Shown here: positions 17,686 through 25,562 of the stretch, in pieces
How the letters are laid out: each line of letters starts with the position of its first letter
Position numbering within the stretch: position 1 is the stretch's first letter
Assembly (NCBI RefSeq): GCF_047302465.1
Contig: NZ_CP178621.1
Span: forward strand, 806,001-870,000
DNA: 64,000 bases
Source: JACMRP01 sp047302465
Lineage (GTDB): Bacteria; Bdellovibrionota; Bdellovibrionia; Bdellovibrionales; Bdellovibrionaceae
Reading direction: 5' to 3'
Program-made: the position numbers and the translations under genes
Notes under the pieces: generated by a model
Databases searched by the model: none
Seen by the model: the letters and a program-made list of their open reading frames with translations, nothing else
Told to the model about the DNA's origin: nothing

Positions 17686-18501
17686 ATGCAAACACTTTTT
17701 TATGTCTCACTAAACGGCGGTCATGTAGGCCCTTACTCAGTAGAGACGATTGTTCAAAAGATTGAAGGCGGCGAACATGTATGGACAGACTATGTCTATT
17801 GTGAAGCCAAAGCAGACTGGGTGGTAATTATGGAACATCCAAGTTTTGCAGATAAATTCCAAGCGTCGTCTGTTAAGACTCCAGCTAAAGCCGTTGATGA
17901 GCATACTGTTTTTAATGCTGAAGCTCCAAAACATGATGATAAATATAAAGAGAAAGCTTGGTACATTTTGAAAGAGGGCAATAACTATGGTCCTTTCTCA
18001 AAATTGGAGCTTGTTCAGATGCTTCAAGAAAAAACCATGTTTGAATACGATTATGTTTGGCATTCAAAATTGAATGCGTGGAAACGTGTCGCGGAACTTG
18101 ATGAGTATTCTGCAGAGTCAATCCGTGCCATGAAAGAATCTGGCTTGTCTGAAATCGCGGAAGTGTTCTTCCGTCGTCGTCATGCCCGTGCATCTTATGG
18201 TTGTTCTTTGATTGTTCATAACAACAAAACTGTGTTCAAAGGTCGCAGCATGGAGATCAGTTCTGGCGGTGCCGGTATCTTGATCGACAATCCGAATCTG
18301 CAACCAGGACAAAACTTGTTCTTACACTTCCAACCAGGTGACGGAGTTCCTCCGTTCAACGCTGTTTGCACAGTTGTAAGCAAGCAAATGGTTAAAGATA
18401 CTAAGAGCGCTCTAGATTCAGTTAAATACGGCGTCAAGTTTACAAGCATCAGTCAGTCAGTGCGCGAATCCATTCGTCAATTCACACAGAAGGCTGCTTA
18501 A
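17686..18501 (+). CDS. Tandem GYF_2 plus PilZ domain protein (cyclic-di-GMP receptor)
   Basis: 271 residues. Two GYF_2-type modules are seen at about 4-60 (FYVSLNGGHVGPYSVETI) and 86-142 (WYILKEGNNYGPFSKLEL), followed by a PilZ domain from about 160 to 265. The c-di-GMP-binding residues are there: RRRHAR at 163-168 and the EISSGGAGI strand that stands for the DxSxxG motif. The GYF modules probably bind a partner, and PilZ supplies c-di-GMP control. The near-perfect FliA promoter directly upstream suggests expression with flagellar genes and a job in motility control. No membrane segment is seen, so it is cytoplasmic. Confidence 0.87.
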   Translation: MQTLFYVSLNGGHVGPYSVETIVQKIEGGEHVWTDYVYCEAKADWVVIMEHPSFADKFQASSVKTPAKAVDEHTVFNAEAPKHDDKYKEKAWYILKEGNNYGPFSKLELVQMLQEKTMFEYDYVWHSKLNAWKRVAELDEYSAESIRAMKESGLSEIAEVFFRRRHARASYGCSLIVHNNKTVFKGRSMEISSGGAGILIDNPNLQPGQNLFLHFQPGDGVPPFNAVCTVVSKQMVKDTKSALDSVKYGVKFTSISQSVRESIRQFTQKAA

Positions 18502-18531
18502 TACTAAGCGGCCCTATGGAAGAGGGGCTTT

Positions 18532-19524
18532 GTGGTACGCACAATAATCACTGCGCTGGTTCTTGTATTGTCTTTATCTCAAGTGGGCTGTGGCAGCAAC
18601 GGAGCCGCAGCTTCTTTCGATCTCGATCAAACCGAACAAAATTTCGGTCAGAAAATTCTCTACAATAATAAAGTCGACATTGTCTTTGTCGTTGATAACT
18701 CAACATCGATGGGACAGCACCAGCAACGCCTGGTTGCTCAGATCCCGAACCTTGTGGCTGTTCTAAAGAGCCTCAAGATGAACTATCATATCGTGGCAAT
18801 TTCTACGAGCATGGGTATCGACGGTAATGGTGGGCAGTTCTTGGGCTCGCCTATGGTGCTTACAAACCAAACTGCCAACCTTGAAGCTTTGCTTCAGCAA
18901 AGAATTGCTCAGGGTGAAACGGGCAGTAATAACGAGCGTGGTCTTTTATCCTTGGAAACCGCTTTATCACCTTCGTACTTAAACGGAGCTGGTGCCGGGT
19001 TCTTCCGTGATGATGCCCTTTTGGCAGTCATCGAGCTTAGTGACGAGGATGATAAAAGTACAAAGACCGCAAGCTACTATGCTAACTTCTTGGATGCATT
19101 GAAGCCACCTTCTGTCGAAGGTCGCAAGTCTTGGATTTTCAATTTTATCGGCGTGCTTGAGAACTCAAGCGCTTGCCGTACTTTCAATGACTATTCGGAA
19201 GTGGGCCAGATTCAAATGCAATTGGCGGAAATTTCCGGCGGTAACAAAGAGTCTCTGTGCTCTAATAGCTTGTCTTCAGCAGTTTCAAATATCAAAGCGC
19301 GTATCGTACAGATCTTAACCGACTTCTATTTGAAAACGGAGCCTTTAGAGGCCACGATCCGCGTTGCCGTCAATGGCAAGTTGGTTGCTAAGAGCGACAC
19401 CAACGGTTGGGTTTATATTCAAGAAAATGGCAAACACATCATTCGCTTTAAGGGTGATGCTGTTCCACCAGCAGACGCTGACATTCGCATTGATTACACA
19501 CCGAAAACCAACCAAGACATTTAA
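18532..19524 (+). CDS. Lipoprotein with von Willebrand factor A domain
   Basis: 330 residues starting at GTG 18532, six bases after GAGGGGC. Lipoprotein signal with Cys20 (SQVGCG). A vWA domain starts at about residue 48, with the MIDAS metal site DNSTS (Asp55, Ser57, Ser59), a later Thr/Gly loop and an acidic SDEDD segment. A small C-terminal beta domain (about 265-330) follows. It is likely a surface or periplasmic metal-dependent binding protein; the partner is unknown. It starts 30 bases after the GYF-PilZ gene and may share its transcript. Confidence 0.83.
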   Translation: MVRTIITALVLVLSLSQVGCGSNGAAASFDLDQTEQNFGQKILYNNKVDIVFVVDNSTSMGQHQQRLVAQIPNLVAVLKSLKMNYHIVAISTSMGIDGNGGQFLGSPMVLTNQTANLEALLQQRIAQGETGSNNERGLLSLETALSPSYLNGAGAGFFRDDALLAVIELSDEDDKSTKTASYYANFLDALKPPSVEGRKSWIFNFIGVLENSSACRTFNDYSEVGQIQMQLAEISGGNKESLCSNSLSSAVSNIKARIVQILTDFYLKTEPLEATIRVAVNGKLVAKSDTNGWVYIQENGKHIIRFKGDAVPPADADIRIDYTPKTNQDI

Positions 19525-19553
19525 TCAATTCATTTTCATTCTCAATTTCATTG

Positions 19554-19595
19554 CAATGAACTTTCACCGCGTTTGCAAACGGTGAGAGTTCAATG
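19554..19595 (+). other. 42-nt hairpin between the vWA gene and rpsD
   Basis: Arms 19554-19569 and 19580-19595 pair over 16 positions with two mismatches around a ten-base loop. The inner part TCACCG/CGGTGA is perfect. No U-run follows directly, so it is not a standard terminator. It lies 60 bases upstream of the S4 start codon and could be a protein-binding leader element or an operator. Confidence 0.5.
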
Positions 19596-19655
19596 AAACT
19601 TCTGTCCAATATTTGAAAGCTCTTTTATGAACTAGGACCTCACAAGGAAAAGTTC

Positions 19656-20282
19656 ATGAAACGCACAGGTAAAACTCCTAGATTTAAAAGACAACGCCGC
19701 CTCTTGATGGAGCTTCCAGGCATGGGTAAACCCGGAGCTTTGGAAAGACGTCCTTACCCGCCAGGGCAGCACGGAAATCAGCGTCGCAAATACTCTGAGT
19801 TCGCTTTGCAGCTAGAAGAAAAGCAAAGATTGCGTTTCCACTACGGTGTTCGCGAAGAGCAATTCCGTCGTATCATTAAAAAAGCCAAACGTTCCAAAGC
19901 CACTAATTGGATTGAGTCCTTGGTAAACCTTCTTGAGAAGCGTTTGGACAACATTATCTTCCGTTTAGGATTTGCCCCAAGTATTCCGGCGGCTCGCCAG
20001 TTGATTTCTCACGGTAAAGTGAGAGTGAATGGTAAGAAGGTGGATATTGCTTCTGCGACGATCTCTGTAGGTGACGTTGTCACATTGACTCCGAAAGCTT
20101 ATGAAAATCAAGTTTATCAGTACGCACGCCAAGCTCCTCGTTTAGAGCTTGCTGATTTCCTGAGTCTTGAGGATGCGAACGGCACTCCAACTGGTAAGTT
20201 GATTGATGAACCGAAAATTCAAGCAGTCCCATTCCCATTCGATCCGAATTTGGTGATTGGGTACTACTCGATGAGAGGCTAG
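19656..20282 (+). CDS. rpsD: Small-subunit ribosomal protein S4 (zinc-free type)
   Basis: 208 residues with the S4 hallmarks ALERRPYPPGQHG, the helical central domain (EKQRLRFHYGVREEQFRR) and the S4 RNA-binding module (RLDNIIFRLGFAPSIPAAR, then GKVRVNGKKVD). S4 nucleates 30S assembly on 16S rRNA. The N-terminal Cys residues of the zinc-binding form are absent. The gene stands outside a ribosomal-protein cluster, so it may be a second, zinc-independent copy. AAGGA lies seven bases before the ATG. Nine bases separate it from the next small gene. Confidence 0.94.
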   Translation: MKRTGKTPRFKRQRRLLMELPGMGKPGALERRPYPPGQHGNQRRKYSEFALQLEEKQRLRFHYGVREEQFRRIIKKAKRSKATNWIESLVNLLEKRLDNIIFRLGFAPSIPAARQLISHGKVRVNGKKVDIASATISVGDVVTLTPKAYENQVYQYARQAPRLELADFLSLEDANGTPTGKLIDEPKIQAVPFPFDPNLVIGYYSMRG

Positions 20283-20291
20283 TGAGGGCTC

Positions 20292-20528
20292 ATGAAAAAG
20301 AGTCAGTTCATTAAAGAAGAAGAGATTTCTTTCGAAGAGCTCAGCGAAAACTGGGTTTCTTTGAAATTTGGCAATGATAGGTTTGTGATGGATACGGATA
20401 CTTTGATCGATCTCTCTTTTCGTTGCGCCTCTTTTTTAGCTTATCTTGAAGGCAAAGAACAAAATTCTATCTCCGAAAATCTAGAAGCATGTAACTGCAT
20501 TTCTGCAGACAAAAACTTGCTGCACTAG
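20292..20528 (+). CDS. Small hypothetical protein downstream of rpsD
   Basis: 78 residues starting nine bases after the rpsD stop, with GAGGGCT at a good distance. The sequence is acidic in the first part (EEEISFEELSENW) with a hydrophobic helix (TLIDLSFRCASFLAYLEG) and two Cys near the C-terminus. No signal peptide or known domain is visible. The spacing suggests cotranscription with rpsD. Confidence 0.6.
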   Translation: MKKSQFIKEEEISFEELSENWVSLKFGNDRFVMDTDTLIDLSFRCASFLAYLEGKEQNSISENLEACNCISADKNLLH

Positions 20529-20636
20529 AGCATCAACAAAAAACTGGTGTCACTTTCTTCTGGCATGAGCATTGCTGCAAAATACTCTGCTCATAAAATT
20601 GGTGGCAAATTGCCACAACTCACAGAAAGGACCACT

Positions 20637-21332
20637 ATGAAAAAAGTTATTCTGGTATCTCTTCTTGCGAGCTCTGTGTTGTTCAACACAGCTTGTAATG
20701 ACAGAGAAATCGCTGCTGGCATCATCGGCATAGGTATCGGAATCGGCATTGCAGCCGGAGGACACGATCATGACCGTGATCACCATCATCACGATCGCCG
20801 TCGTCATGATTACGATCATGGCCGCAGGCACTATCCGCCACCACGTCATGACCGTAACCCACCACCACGCTATCGTCGCTACTACGCAGCAGACTTGAAG
20901 CTCGAGACACCTTTTGACACCAAAGCTGTAAGCTCTGATGTTTTGGCGTTCTCTAAAAAATACAATGTCAGCACCGACGCAGCAGCTAAAATCAAAGTTG
21001 CTTTTGATGGCGTGAAAAGCAAAGGCCTAGAGTCCTTCGAGACCATCGGTCTTTCTAAGAAAGACATCCGTGCGATTGCAAAACGCGATCTTCCAGAATC
21101 TTCTTCCATCAAAGCAATGGCTGATAAGTTGGACATCGCTGAACATCAATCTCGTGATTTGATCAAAGATTTGATTGCTGAGTTTGATGATCAAGCATCT
21201 GACATCGAGAGCCCGTACTGGCAAGCTTGTATGAGCGAAGGGAAAAGCTGGAGAACTCCGCAAAACCTTTACTGCACGAACACTGCGTGGAATGGTTGCA
21301 GCCCGGATACCGGCGCGACTCTTTGTTACTAG
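20637..21332 (+). CDS. His-rich lipoprotein, unknown
   Basis: 231 residues from the ATG at 20637, with AGAAAGGA upstream; the frame is open to 20547, but that start would precede the signal. Lipoprotein signal with Cys20 (FNTACN), then a Gly/Ile stretch. Next comes a His/Asp/Arg-rich segment (about 43-80, with HDHDRDHHHHDRRRH) that could bind metal, a Pro/Arg stretch, and a helical domain with four late Cys. It ends in a clear terminator at 21358-21392. Envelope location is inferred; the function is unknown. Confidence 0.8.
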   Translation: MKKVILVSLLASSVLFNTACNDREIAAGIIGIGIGIGIAAGGHDHDRDHHHHDRRRHDYDHGRRHYPPPRHDRNPPPRYRRYYAADLKLETPFDTKAVSSDVLAFSKKYNVSTDAAAKIKVAFDGVKSKGLESFETIGLSKKDIRAIAKRDLPESSSIKAMADKLDIAEHQSRDLIKDLIAEFDDQASDIESPYWQACMSEGKSWRTPQNLYCTNTAWNGCSPDTGATLCY

Positions 21333-21357
21333 TTAGTCTACAGATCTCCAATTGTTT

Positions 21358-21392
21358 AAACCCACTGACTTAAAACCAGTGGGTTTTTTATT
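21358..21392 (+). terminator. Rho-independent terminator after the His-rich lipoprotein gene
   Basis: CCCACTG at 21361-21367 pairs with CAGTGGG at 21377-21383, flanked by AAA/TTT, and a T-run (21384-21389) follows. Confidence 0.88.
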
Positions 21393-21435
21393 GAAAAATC
21401 ACCAGGCGAAACAGGGGTTTATACGTCCCTGTTTT

Positions 21436-21482
21436 AATATTACCCGGGTAATATTGACATTTCTATTTTACCCGGGTAATAT
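21436..21482 (+). promoter_or_regulatory. Sigma-70 promoter embedded in two palindromic operators
   Basis: A perfect 20-bp palindrome (21436-21455) and a second copy of its core TTACCCGGGTAA (21468-21479) have centres 28 bp apart. TTGACA at 21454-21459 and TAATAT at 21477-21482 are separated by exactly 17 bp and form a consensus promoter. The first operator touches the -35 and the second covers the -10. This is the arrangement of a repressed promoter. Confidence 0.82.
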
Positions 21483-21501
21483 TGGATTCCAGAGGTGATA
21501 T

Positions 21502-22077
21502 ATGGATTCGCAAAACTACACGGCCTTTGAGGGTGAAAAGCTACTCAAACAAGGGGCCTTGGACGAAGTGGTCCTAGCAGTTAAAAAAAGGCTTAAAAGC
21601 CATCCTGATGCTTCGATCTTGGTCTTCAGTGATCTGACCGGTAAAGAAATGGATTTTGATTTGAGCGGTTCCGAGAAAGAGGTTTTGCAACGTTTGCAGA
21701 TTTATCTTTCTCCGGATGAAAAGACGAAAGCCACCGCAGGGCCTGGTCGCCCAAAGTTGGGGGTCGTAGCGCGCGAGGTTTCGCTTTTACCACGTCACTG
21801 GGAGTGGCTCTCGACCCAGTCAGGTGGAGCATCGGCGACTTTACGCAGACTGATTGATGACGCCAAGAAACAAACATCTGGGCGCGAGATTCTGAAACAA
21901 GCTCAAGAGCGAACTTACAAGTTTATGGCGACAATGGCGGGAAATCTTCCACATTATGAAGAGGCCCTTAGAGCGTTGTATGCGAAGGACTCCAAAAAGT
22001 TCAAAGAGCAAATCGCAAAGTGGCCCACAGACATTCGCGAACATACAAAGAAAATGGCAGAAGAAGTTTTTGAATAA
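21502..22077 (+). CDS. DUF2239 family protein, probable DNA-binding autorepressor
   Basis: 191 residues of the DUF2239 family. The N-terminal beta-rich part (about 5-70) contains SDLTGKEMDFDLSG. The middle GRPKLGVVAREVSLLPRHWEWL (split here as GRPKLGVVAREV, SLLPRHWEWL) reads like the strand and helix of a ribbon-helix-helix DNA-binding unit. A helical C-terminal region follows. AGAGGTG sits at a good distance from the ATG. The promoter carries two tandem copies of a TTACCCGGGTAA palindrome over the -35 and -10. I infer that the protein represses itself; the family has no established role that I can cite. Confidence 0.82.
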   Translation: MDSQNYTAFEGEKLLKQGALDEVVLAVKKRLKSHPDASILVFSDLTGKEMDFDLSGSEKEVLQRLQIYLSPDEKTKATAGPGRPKLGVVAREVSLLPRHWEWLSTQSGGASATLRRLIDDAKKQTSGREILKQAQERTYKFMATMAGNLPHYEEALRALYAKDSKKFKEQIAKWPTDIREHTKKMAEEVFE

Positions 22078-22084
22078 AAGAGAA

Positions 22085-22116
22085 GCGAGGTCGAGAAACA
22101 GATCTCGCTTTTTATT
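22085..22116 (+). terminator. Terminator between the DUF2239 gene and the convergent small membrane-protein gene
   Basis: GCGAGGTC (22085-22092) pairs with GATCTCGC (22101-22108) with one G-T pair, followed by TTTTTATTT. It overlaps the end of the convergent gene. Confidence 0.8.
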
Positions 22117-22480
22117 TCGCGAAGCTGTCGTAAAGGACAATGCCGATAAGAAGCAAAATAATTGCGGGGATCCAAATCGCACGATGACGATGGAAGAATT
22201 GATTCACGCTTTTAAAAAGTGCAGCTTGCTCATTGTGAATGTCTTCCACAGTAATACGACCTTGAGAGTTCTTTGATTTTTTACGATAGACCATGATCGG
22301 CATGGTCACCATTTGCAGCACAAAAAAGACAAAGGCCCCAATCACGATGATTGCAGTACGGTCCTGAGACCAATTGCGTCCAGGCACAACAGCTGCTCGA
22401 TGAATCGAAATGGCGATGGCTCCTGCCAAAAGAATCGAGACGGCCAAAGAACGAATGATGTAAAAAACTAAGAACTTCAT
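22112..22480 (-). CDS. Small inner-membrane protein, unknown
   Basis: 122 residues from the ATG at 22480 (the frame extends to 22516, but a hydrophobic start at 22480 fits better). Three membrane segments: near 3-22, 40-62 and at the C-terminus (WIPAIILLLIGIVLYD). A polar loop of about 45 residues lies between the last two. The family is not recognised. The stop lies inside the shared terminator with the convergent DUF2239 gene. Confidence 0.65.
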   Translation of the reverse strand: MKFLVFYIIRSLAVSILLAGAIAISIHRAAVVPGRNWSQDRTAIIVIGAFVFFVLQMVTMPIMVYRKKSKNSQGRITVEDIHNEQAALFKSVNQFFHRHRAIWIPAIILLLIGIVLYDSFAK

Positions 22481-22542
22481 AGGCCTGACACTAGGGTTGA
22501 ATAAGACCGCGGTCAACGAGTTCTGGAAGGTTTAGGTACGAG

Positions 22543-22576
22543 AAATAAAAAAAGCGAGATCGAAAATCGACCTCGC
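22543..22576 (-). terminator. Terminator of the outer-membrane-protein gene at 22606
   Basis: On the - strand a ten-pair stem (22554-22563 with 22567-22576) encloses a short loop and is followed by a run of T (22545-22553 on +). The stem sequence is nearly the same as that of the terminator at 22085. Confidence 0.85.
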
Positions 22577-22605
22577 TTCTTATTGTGCTCGGAAAAGTTC
22601 TAGGC

Positions 22606-23208
22606 TTAGTAGTAACCCACCAACGCCATAGAGCTAAATGATTTGAAATCGCCATTGGATTTCAGATCAGCGCGTAGTCCAATTTGATTATTGTAATTGA
22701 TGCCGACGCCTGCGCCATAGAAGTAGCCATTCATAATAGAATAGTCATAGGAAGTGCCCATTGCACCTGCAGTCATCGCAGCAAAGAACTCAGAGTGTTT
22801 TGGCAGCTCTACACGGATTGGGTGAAGCTCGATGGACCCGGTGAAAACATTTTGGTTCTCGTGATCTCTCACAACCATCGGGTTCATAGATAGAGCGTAG
22901 CTATTAGATTCAATGCTGTAGTTTGTGTAAGACGCTCCTACAAAGAAAGCCTGACCAAAACGTCTTTGCACTTCCATCGTCAACCCGCTGCCTTTAGTGT
23001 CATAAGTATTGCCGCGTTCAAACTTGCTCATACCTAAAGAGATATTCCATCGAGGAGCCTCTTTAACTTCTAGAGTGATTTCTTGGGTATTCATACTGGT
23101 AGTTTGAATAAGATCCATGGGCTCAAGTTGGGGAGCCTTCATAACTTCCTGAGCGAAAGACAAAGTGCCAATCAATAGAATAGATAAAACCATCGTGATG
23201 AATTTCAT
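22606..23208 (-). CDS. Outer-membrane beta-barrel type protein
   Basis: 200 residues with a signal peptide (cleavage near SFA-Q) and a good ribosome site (AAAGGAG eight bases before the ATG). The mature part alternates polar and hydrophobic residues in short strands, with Gly and aromatic residues at strand ends (FYGAGVGINYNNQIGLRAD), and ends in an aromatic residue (VGYY). These are typical of eight-stranded OmpA/OmpW-like barrels. The stretch of about 30 residues before the barrel is polar. The specific function is unknown. Confidence 0.75.
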   Translation of the reverse strand: MKFITMVLSILLIGTLSFAQEVMKAPQLEPMDLIQTTSMNTQEITLEVKEAPRWNISLGMSKFERGNTYDTKGSGLTMEVQRRFGQAFFVGASYTNYSIESNSYALSMNPMVVRDHENQNVFTGSIELHPIRVELPKHSEFFAAMTAGAMGTSYDYSIMNGYFYGAGVGINYNNQIGLRADLKSNGDFKSFSSMALVGYY

Positions 23209-23344
23209 GAAGCAACTCCTTTTGCTAATTAATCTGAAGTCCTCATCATAAAAATTCTAAATATAAAGTCATTAAAATTGGGCAAAAGGTCCAGGTCACA
23301 TAGTCACATTCAGAATAATAGAAACGATCGAACGGACGCGCTAA

Positions 23345-23788
23345 TTACATATGGACGACAAAAACTCCGTCAAGGCGAGCGCAAACCTCGCCCTTGCAGC
23401 GGACTTCCACCTTCATCAGTTCACGCACTTTTTTCCAGCGATCTAAGCAATAGAAAAACTTCTGATAGAGTTCGGGTTTGCCGAATTCGCAGACAATATC
23501 GAAATCCCCAGTGACAGGTTTTAGATATTTGATCTCGCCCTTTTGAATGACGATGTCATTGGTATTAATTTTCTCTTTATCAAGCCCCAGATAAACCAGG
23601 CTGTAGGCAGCTAATACCGACAGAGTATAAAGACTGCCGCCGAATCCCGTGCCCTTGTGATTAATATTTTCGGCCAAACGCGCACGCAAGTGCACTTTTT
23701 GGGGAGTTGCAGAAACAATCTCAAATCCCAAATGGCGAGTCAGGGGAATATCGTGAGTCAGTTTTTTATACAACTCTTCCGTCGTCAT
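23345..23788 (-). CDS. YiiD-type putative thioesterase (hotdog fold)
   Basis: 147 residues from the ATG at 23788 (an upstream in-frame start would lie deeper inside mdlB). It matches the YiiD C-terminal/thioesterase_put hotdog domain: LRARLAENINHKGTGFGGSLYTLSVLAAY is split between the strand and the long helix, and the C-terminal strands carry VEVRCKGEVCARLDG. It likely acts on an acyl thioester in the cytoplasm. It overlaps the end of mdlB by 23 bases, so it may be translated from the same message. Confidence 0.75.
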   Translation of the reverse strand: MTTEELYKKLTHDIPLTRHLGFEIVSATPQKVHLRARLAENINHKGTGFGGSLYTLSVLAAYSLVYLGLDKEKINTNDIVIQKGEIKYLKPVTGDFDIVCEFGKPELYQKFFYCLDRWKKVRELMKVEVRCKGEVCARLDGVFVVHM

Positions 23789-25562
23789 CGGTGGCTTCCT
23801 TCTTGGTTTCACCAAGGCCTGTGTTGGCCAACTGATAATACAAGCCTTTTTGGCTCATAAGTTCTTGGTGAGATCCCACTTCCATGATTTCTCCGTCACG
23901 CAAGACCACAATGCGGTTGCATTCGCGCACAGTGGACAGGCGATGGGCGATAATAATACTGGTACGGCTTTTCATGACTTCGTGAGTGGCTTTTTGCAAA
24001 ATCAATTCACTCTCAGAGTCGATGTTGGCCGTCGCTTCATCCAAAATCAAAATATCTGGATCAAATGCCAAGATTCTTGCAAACGCGATCAACTGTCTTT
24101 CGCCGACCGACAAGTTTGCCCCGCGTTCTTCAACAGGGGATTGCAAATCACGGCCTGTGCGGCGAAGCAGATCCAAGTACCCAGTTTGTGCTAACGCTTT
24201 TTCTACGTCTTGAAGAGTGATGCTTGGATCGCCAAGGCTTACGTTTTCAGCAATGGTACCACGGAAAATAAAATTATCCTGTTGAACCACGCCGATATGC
24301 GAACGGATTGAATGACGCGTGATTTGTTCCAGCGGAAGCCCATCCATATAGATAGTCTCGTGGGGAGCATCATAGAATCTTTGCAGTAAAGAAATAAACG
24401 TAGTTTTTCCGCTGCCAGTTCTGCCAACCAAAGCAACGGATTCGCCAGCGCGGATCTTCAGATTGATATTCTTAAGCACCAACGGCAAATGTTCTTCATA
24501 GCGGAAATTAAGTCCCTTGATTTCGATTTGGCCGTTTAAGCGTGACAACTCCTCGGCAGTTTTTACTTCGGCCTCTGCGGGTTCATCCAAAAGTGTAAAA
24601 ATACGCTCAGCACTCGTCAGTGAGTTTTGAAACTGCTGGTATTTTTCAAGAATATCTCTGAGGGGTGGTACAAAATCCTGAGCTGTCATCATAAAGGCCA
24701 CCACAGCACCGATCGTAAGACCGCCCTCAAGACTAATCCAGCCGCCGAAATACATCGCAGCCGTAATCGTGAAAGCCGTAAAGCAGTTCATGATCGGGAA
24801 CATTGCCGCATAAGATTTTACAGACTGCATATTGCTGGCACGATAGTCGTCCGAAAGAGCCTGGAACTGAGCTAAGTTTTTCGGTACACGGTTGTATAAT
24901 TGCACAACCTTGATGCCGTTCAGATTTTCAGCCAAGAATGAATTGATATTCGAGAGTTTCTTTTTTTGTTCACGTAAAATATCACGTATTTTGTTACTCA
25001 AATAAACCGCGGCAAAAACGAAGAGTGGCGACAAAATCAAAGTCACAACCGTTAGCTTCACCGAAATCAAAGACATTGCCACGATAATCGCAATCACGTT
25101 CACAGCGTTGATAAAGATATTGATCACGCCGTCCGTGAAAAGATCGCCTAATGAGCTTACGTCATTGGCAATACGAGTGACCGTACGACCCGTCGGGGTT
25201 TTATTGAAGTATTGCAAAGGCAAAGCTTGAGTATGGCGAATCAGATCTTCGCGCAGATAATACAAAACGCGGTTGCCAAGAACTTGAAACATATAGTTTT
25301 GGGAAAAACTTAAAATGGTTCTTGAAAATTCTAGGCCCAAATAAACCAAGGCCATCATCTTAAACAGCGAAATGTCTTTTGCAATAACCCCATGGTCAAT
25401 GGCGTAACCGATAATATACGGAATCAAGCGCGAGATTCCCGTCAAAAGCAAAATAATCAAAACCACCGCAGCAAACATCCACGGATGCTTGCGTGTGTAA
25501 GGCCAAAGGCGTTTGAACATGATCGGGTAGGTGACCTTCGTCTTAATAATATCTTCATTCAT
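23766..25562 (-). CDS. mdlB: ABC exporter subunit with full catalytic site motifs, MdlB-like
   Basis: 598 residues: six-helix membrane domain (about 20-330) fused to an ABC ATPase domain (about 345-580). Walker A is GRTGSGKTT and Walker B is LILDEATANID with the catalytic Glu. The signature is degenerate (LSVGERQ), and the switch His is in IAHRLST. Together with the partner at 25555-27339 this gives the one-dead-site heterodimer known from MdlAB, TmrAB and LmrCD. Its start overlaps the partner stop by eight bases. A role as inner-membrane multidrug or lipid exporter is inferred from the family. Confidence 0.88.
   Translation of the reverse strand: MNEDIIKTKVTYPIMFKRLWPYTRKHPWMFAAVVLIILLLTGISRLIPYIIGYAIDHGVIAKDISLFKMMALVYLGLEFSRTILSFSQNYMFQVLGNRVLYYLREDLIRHTQALPLQYFNKTPTGRTVTRIANDVSSLGDLFTDGVINIFINAVNVIAIIVAMSLISVKLTVVTLILSPLFVFAAVYLSNKIRDILREQKKKLSNINSFLAENLNGIKVVQLYNRVPKNLAQFQALSDDYRASNMQSVKSYAAMFPIMNCFTAFTITAAMYFGGWISLEGGLTIGAVVAFMMTAQDFVPPLRDILEKYQQFQNSLTSAERIFTLLDEPAEAEVKTAEELSRLNGQIEIKGLNFRYEEHLPLVLKNINLKIRAGESVALVGRTGSGKTTFISLLQRFYDAPHETIYMDGLPLEQITRHSIRSHIGVVQQDNFIFRGTIAENVSLGDPSITLQDVEKALAQTGYLDLLRRTGRDLQSPVEERGANLSVGERQLIAFARILAFDPDILILDEATANIDSESELILQKATHEVMKSRTSIIIAHRLSTVRECNRIVVLRDGEIMEVGSHQELMSQKGLYYQLANTGLGETKKEATDDDGRVV

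Noticed and set aside
22142..22150. GCCGATAAG as a FliA -10 box
   Set aside because: It lies inside a - strand coding region and has no TAAA 15 bases upstream.
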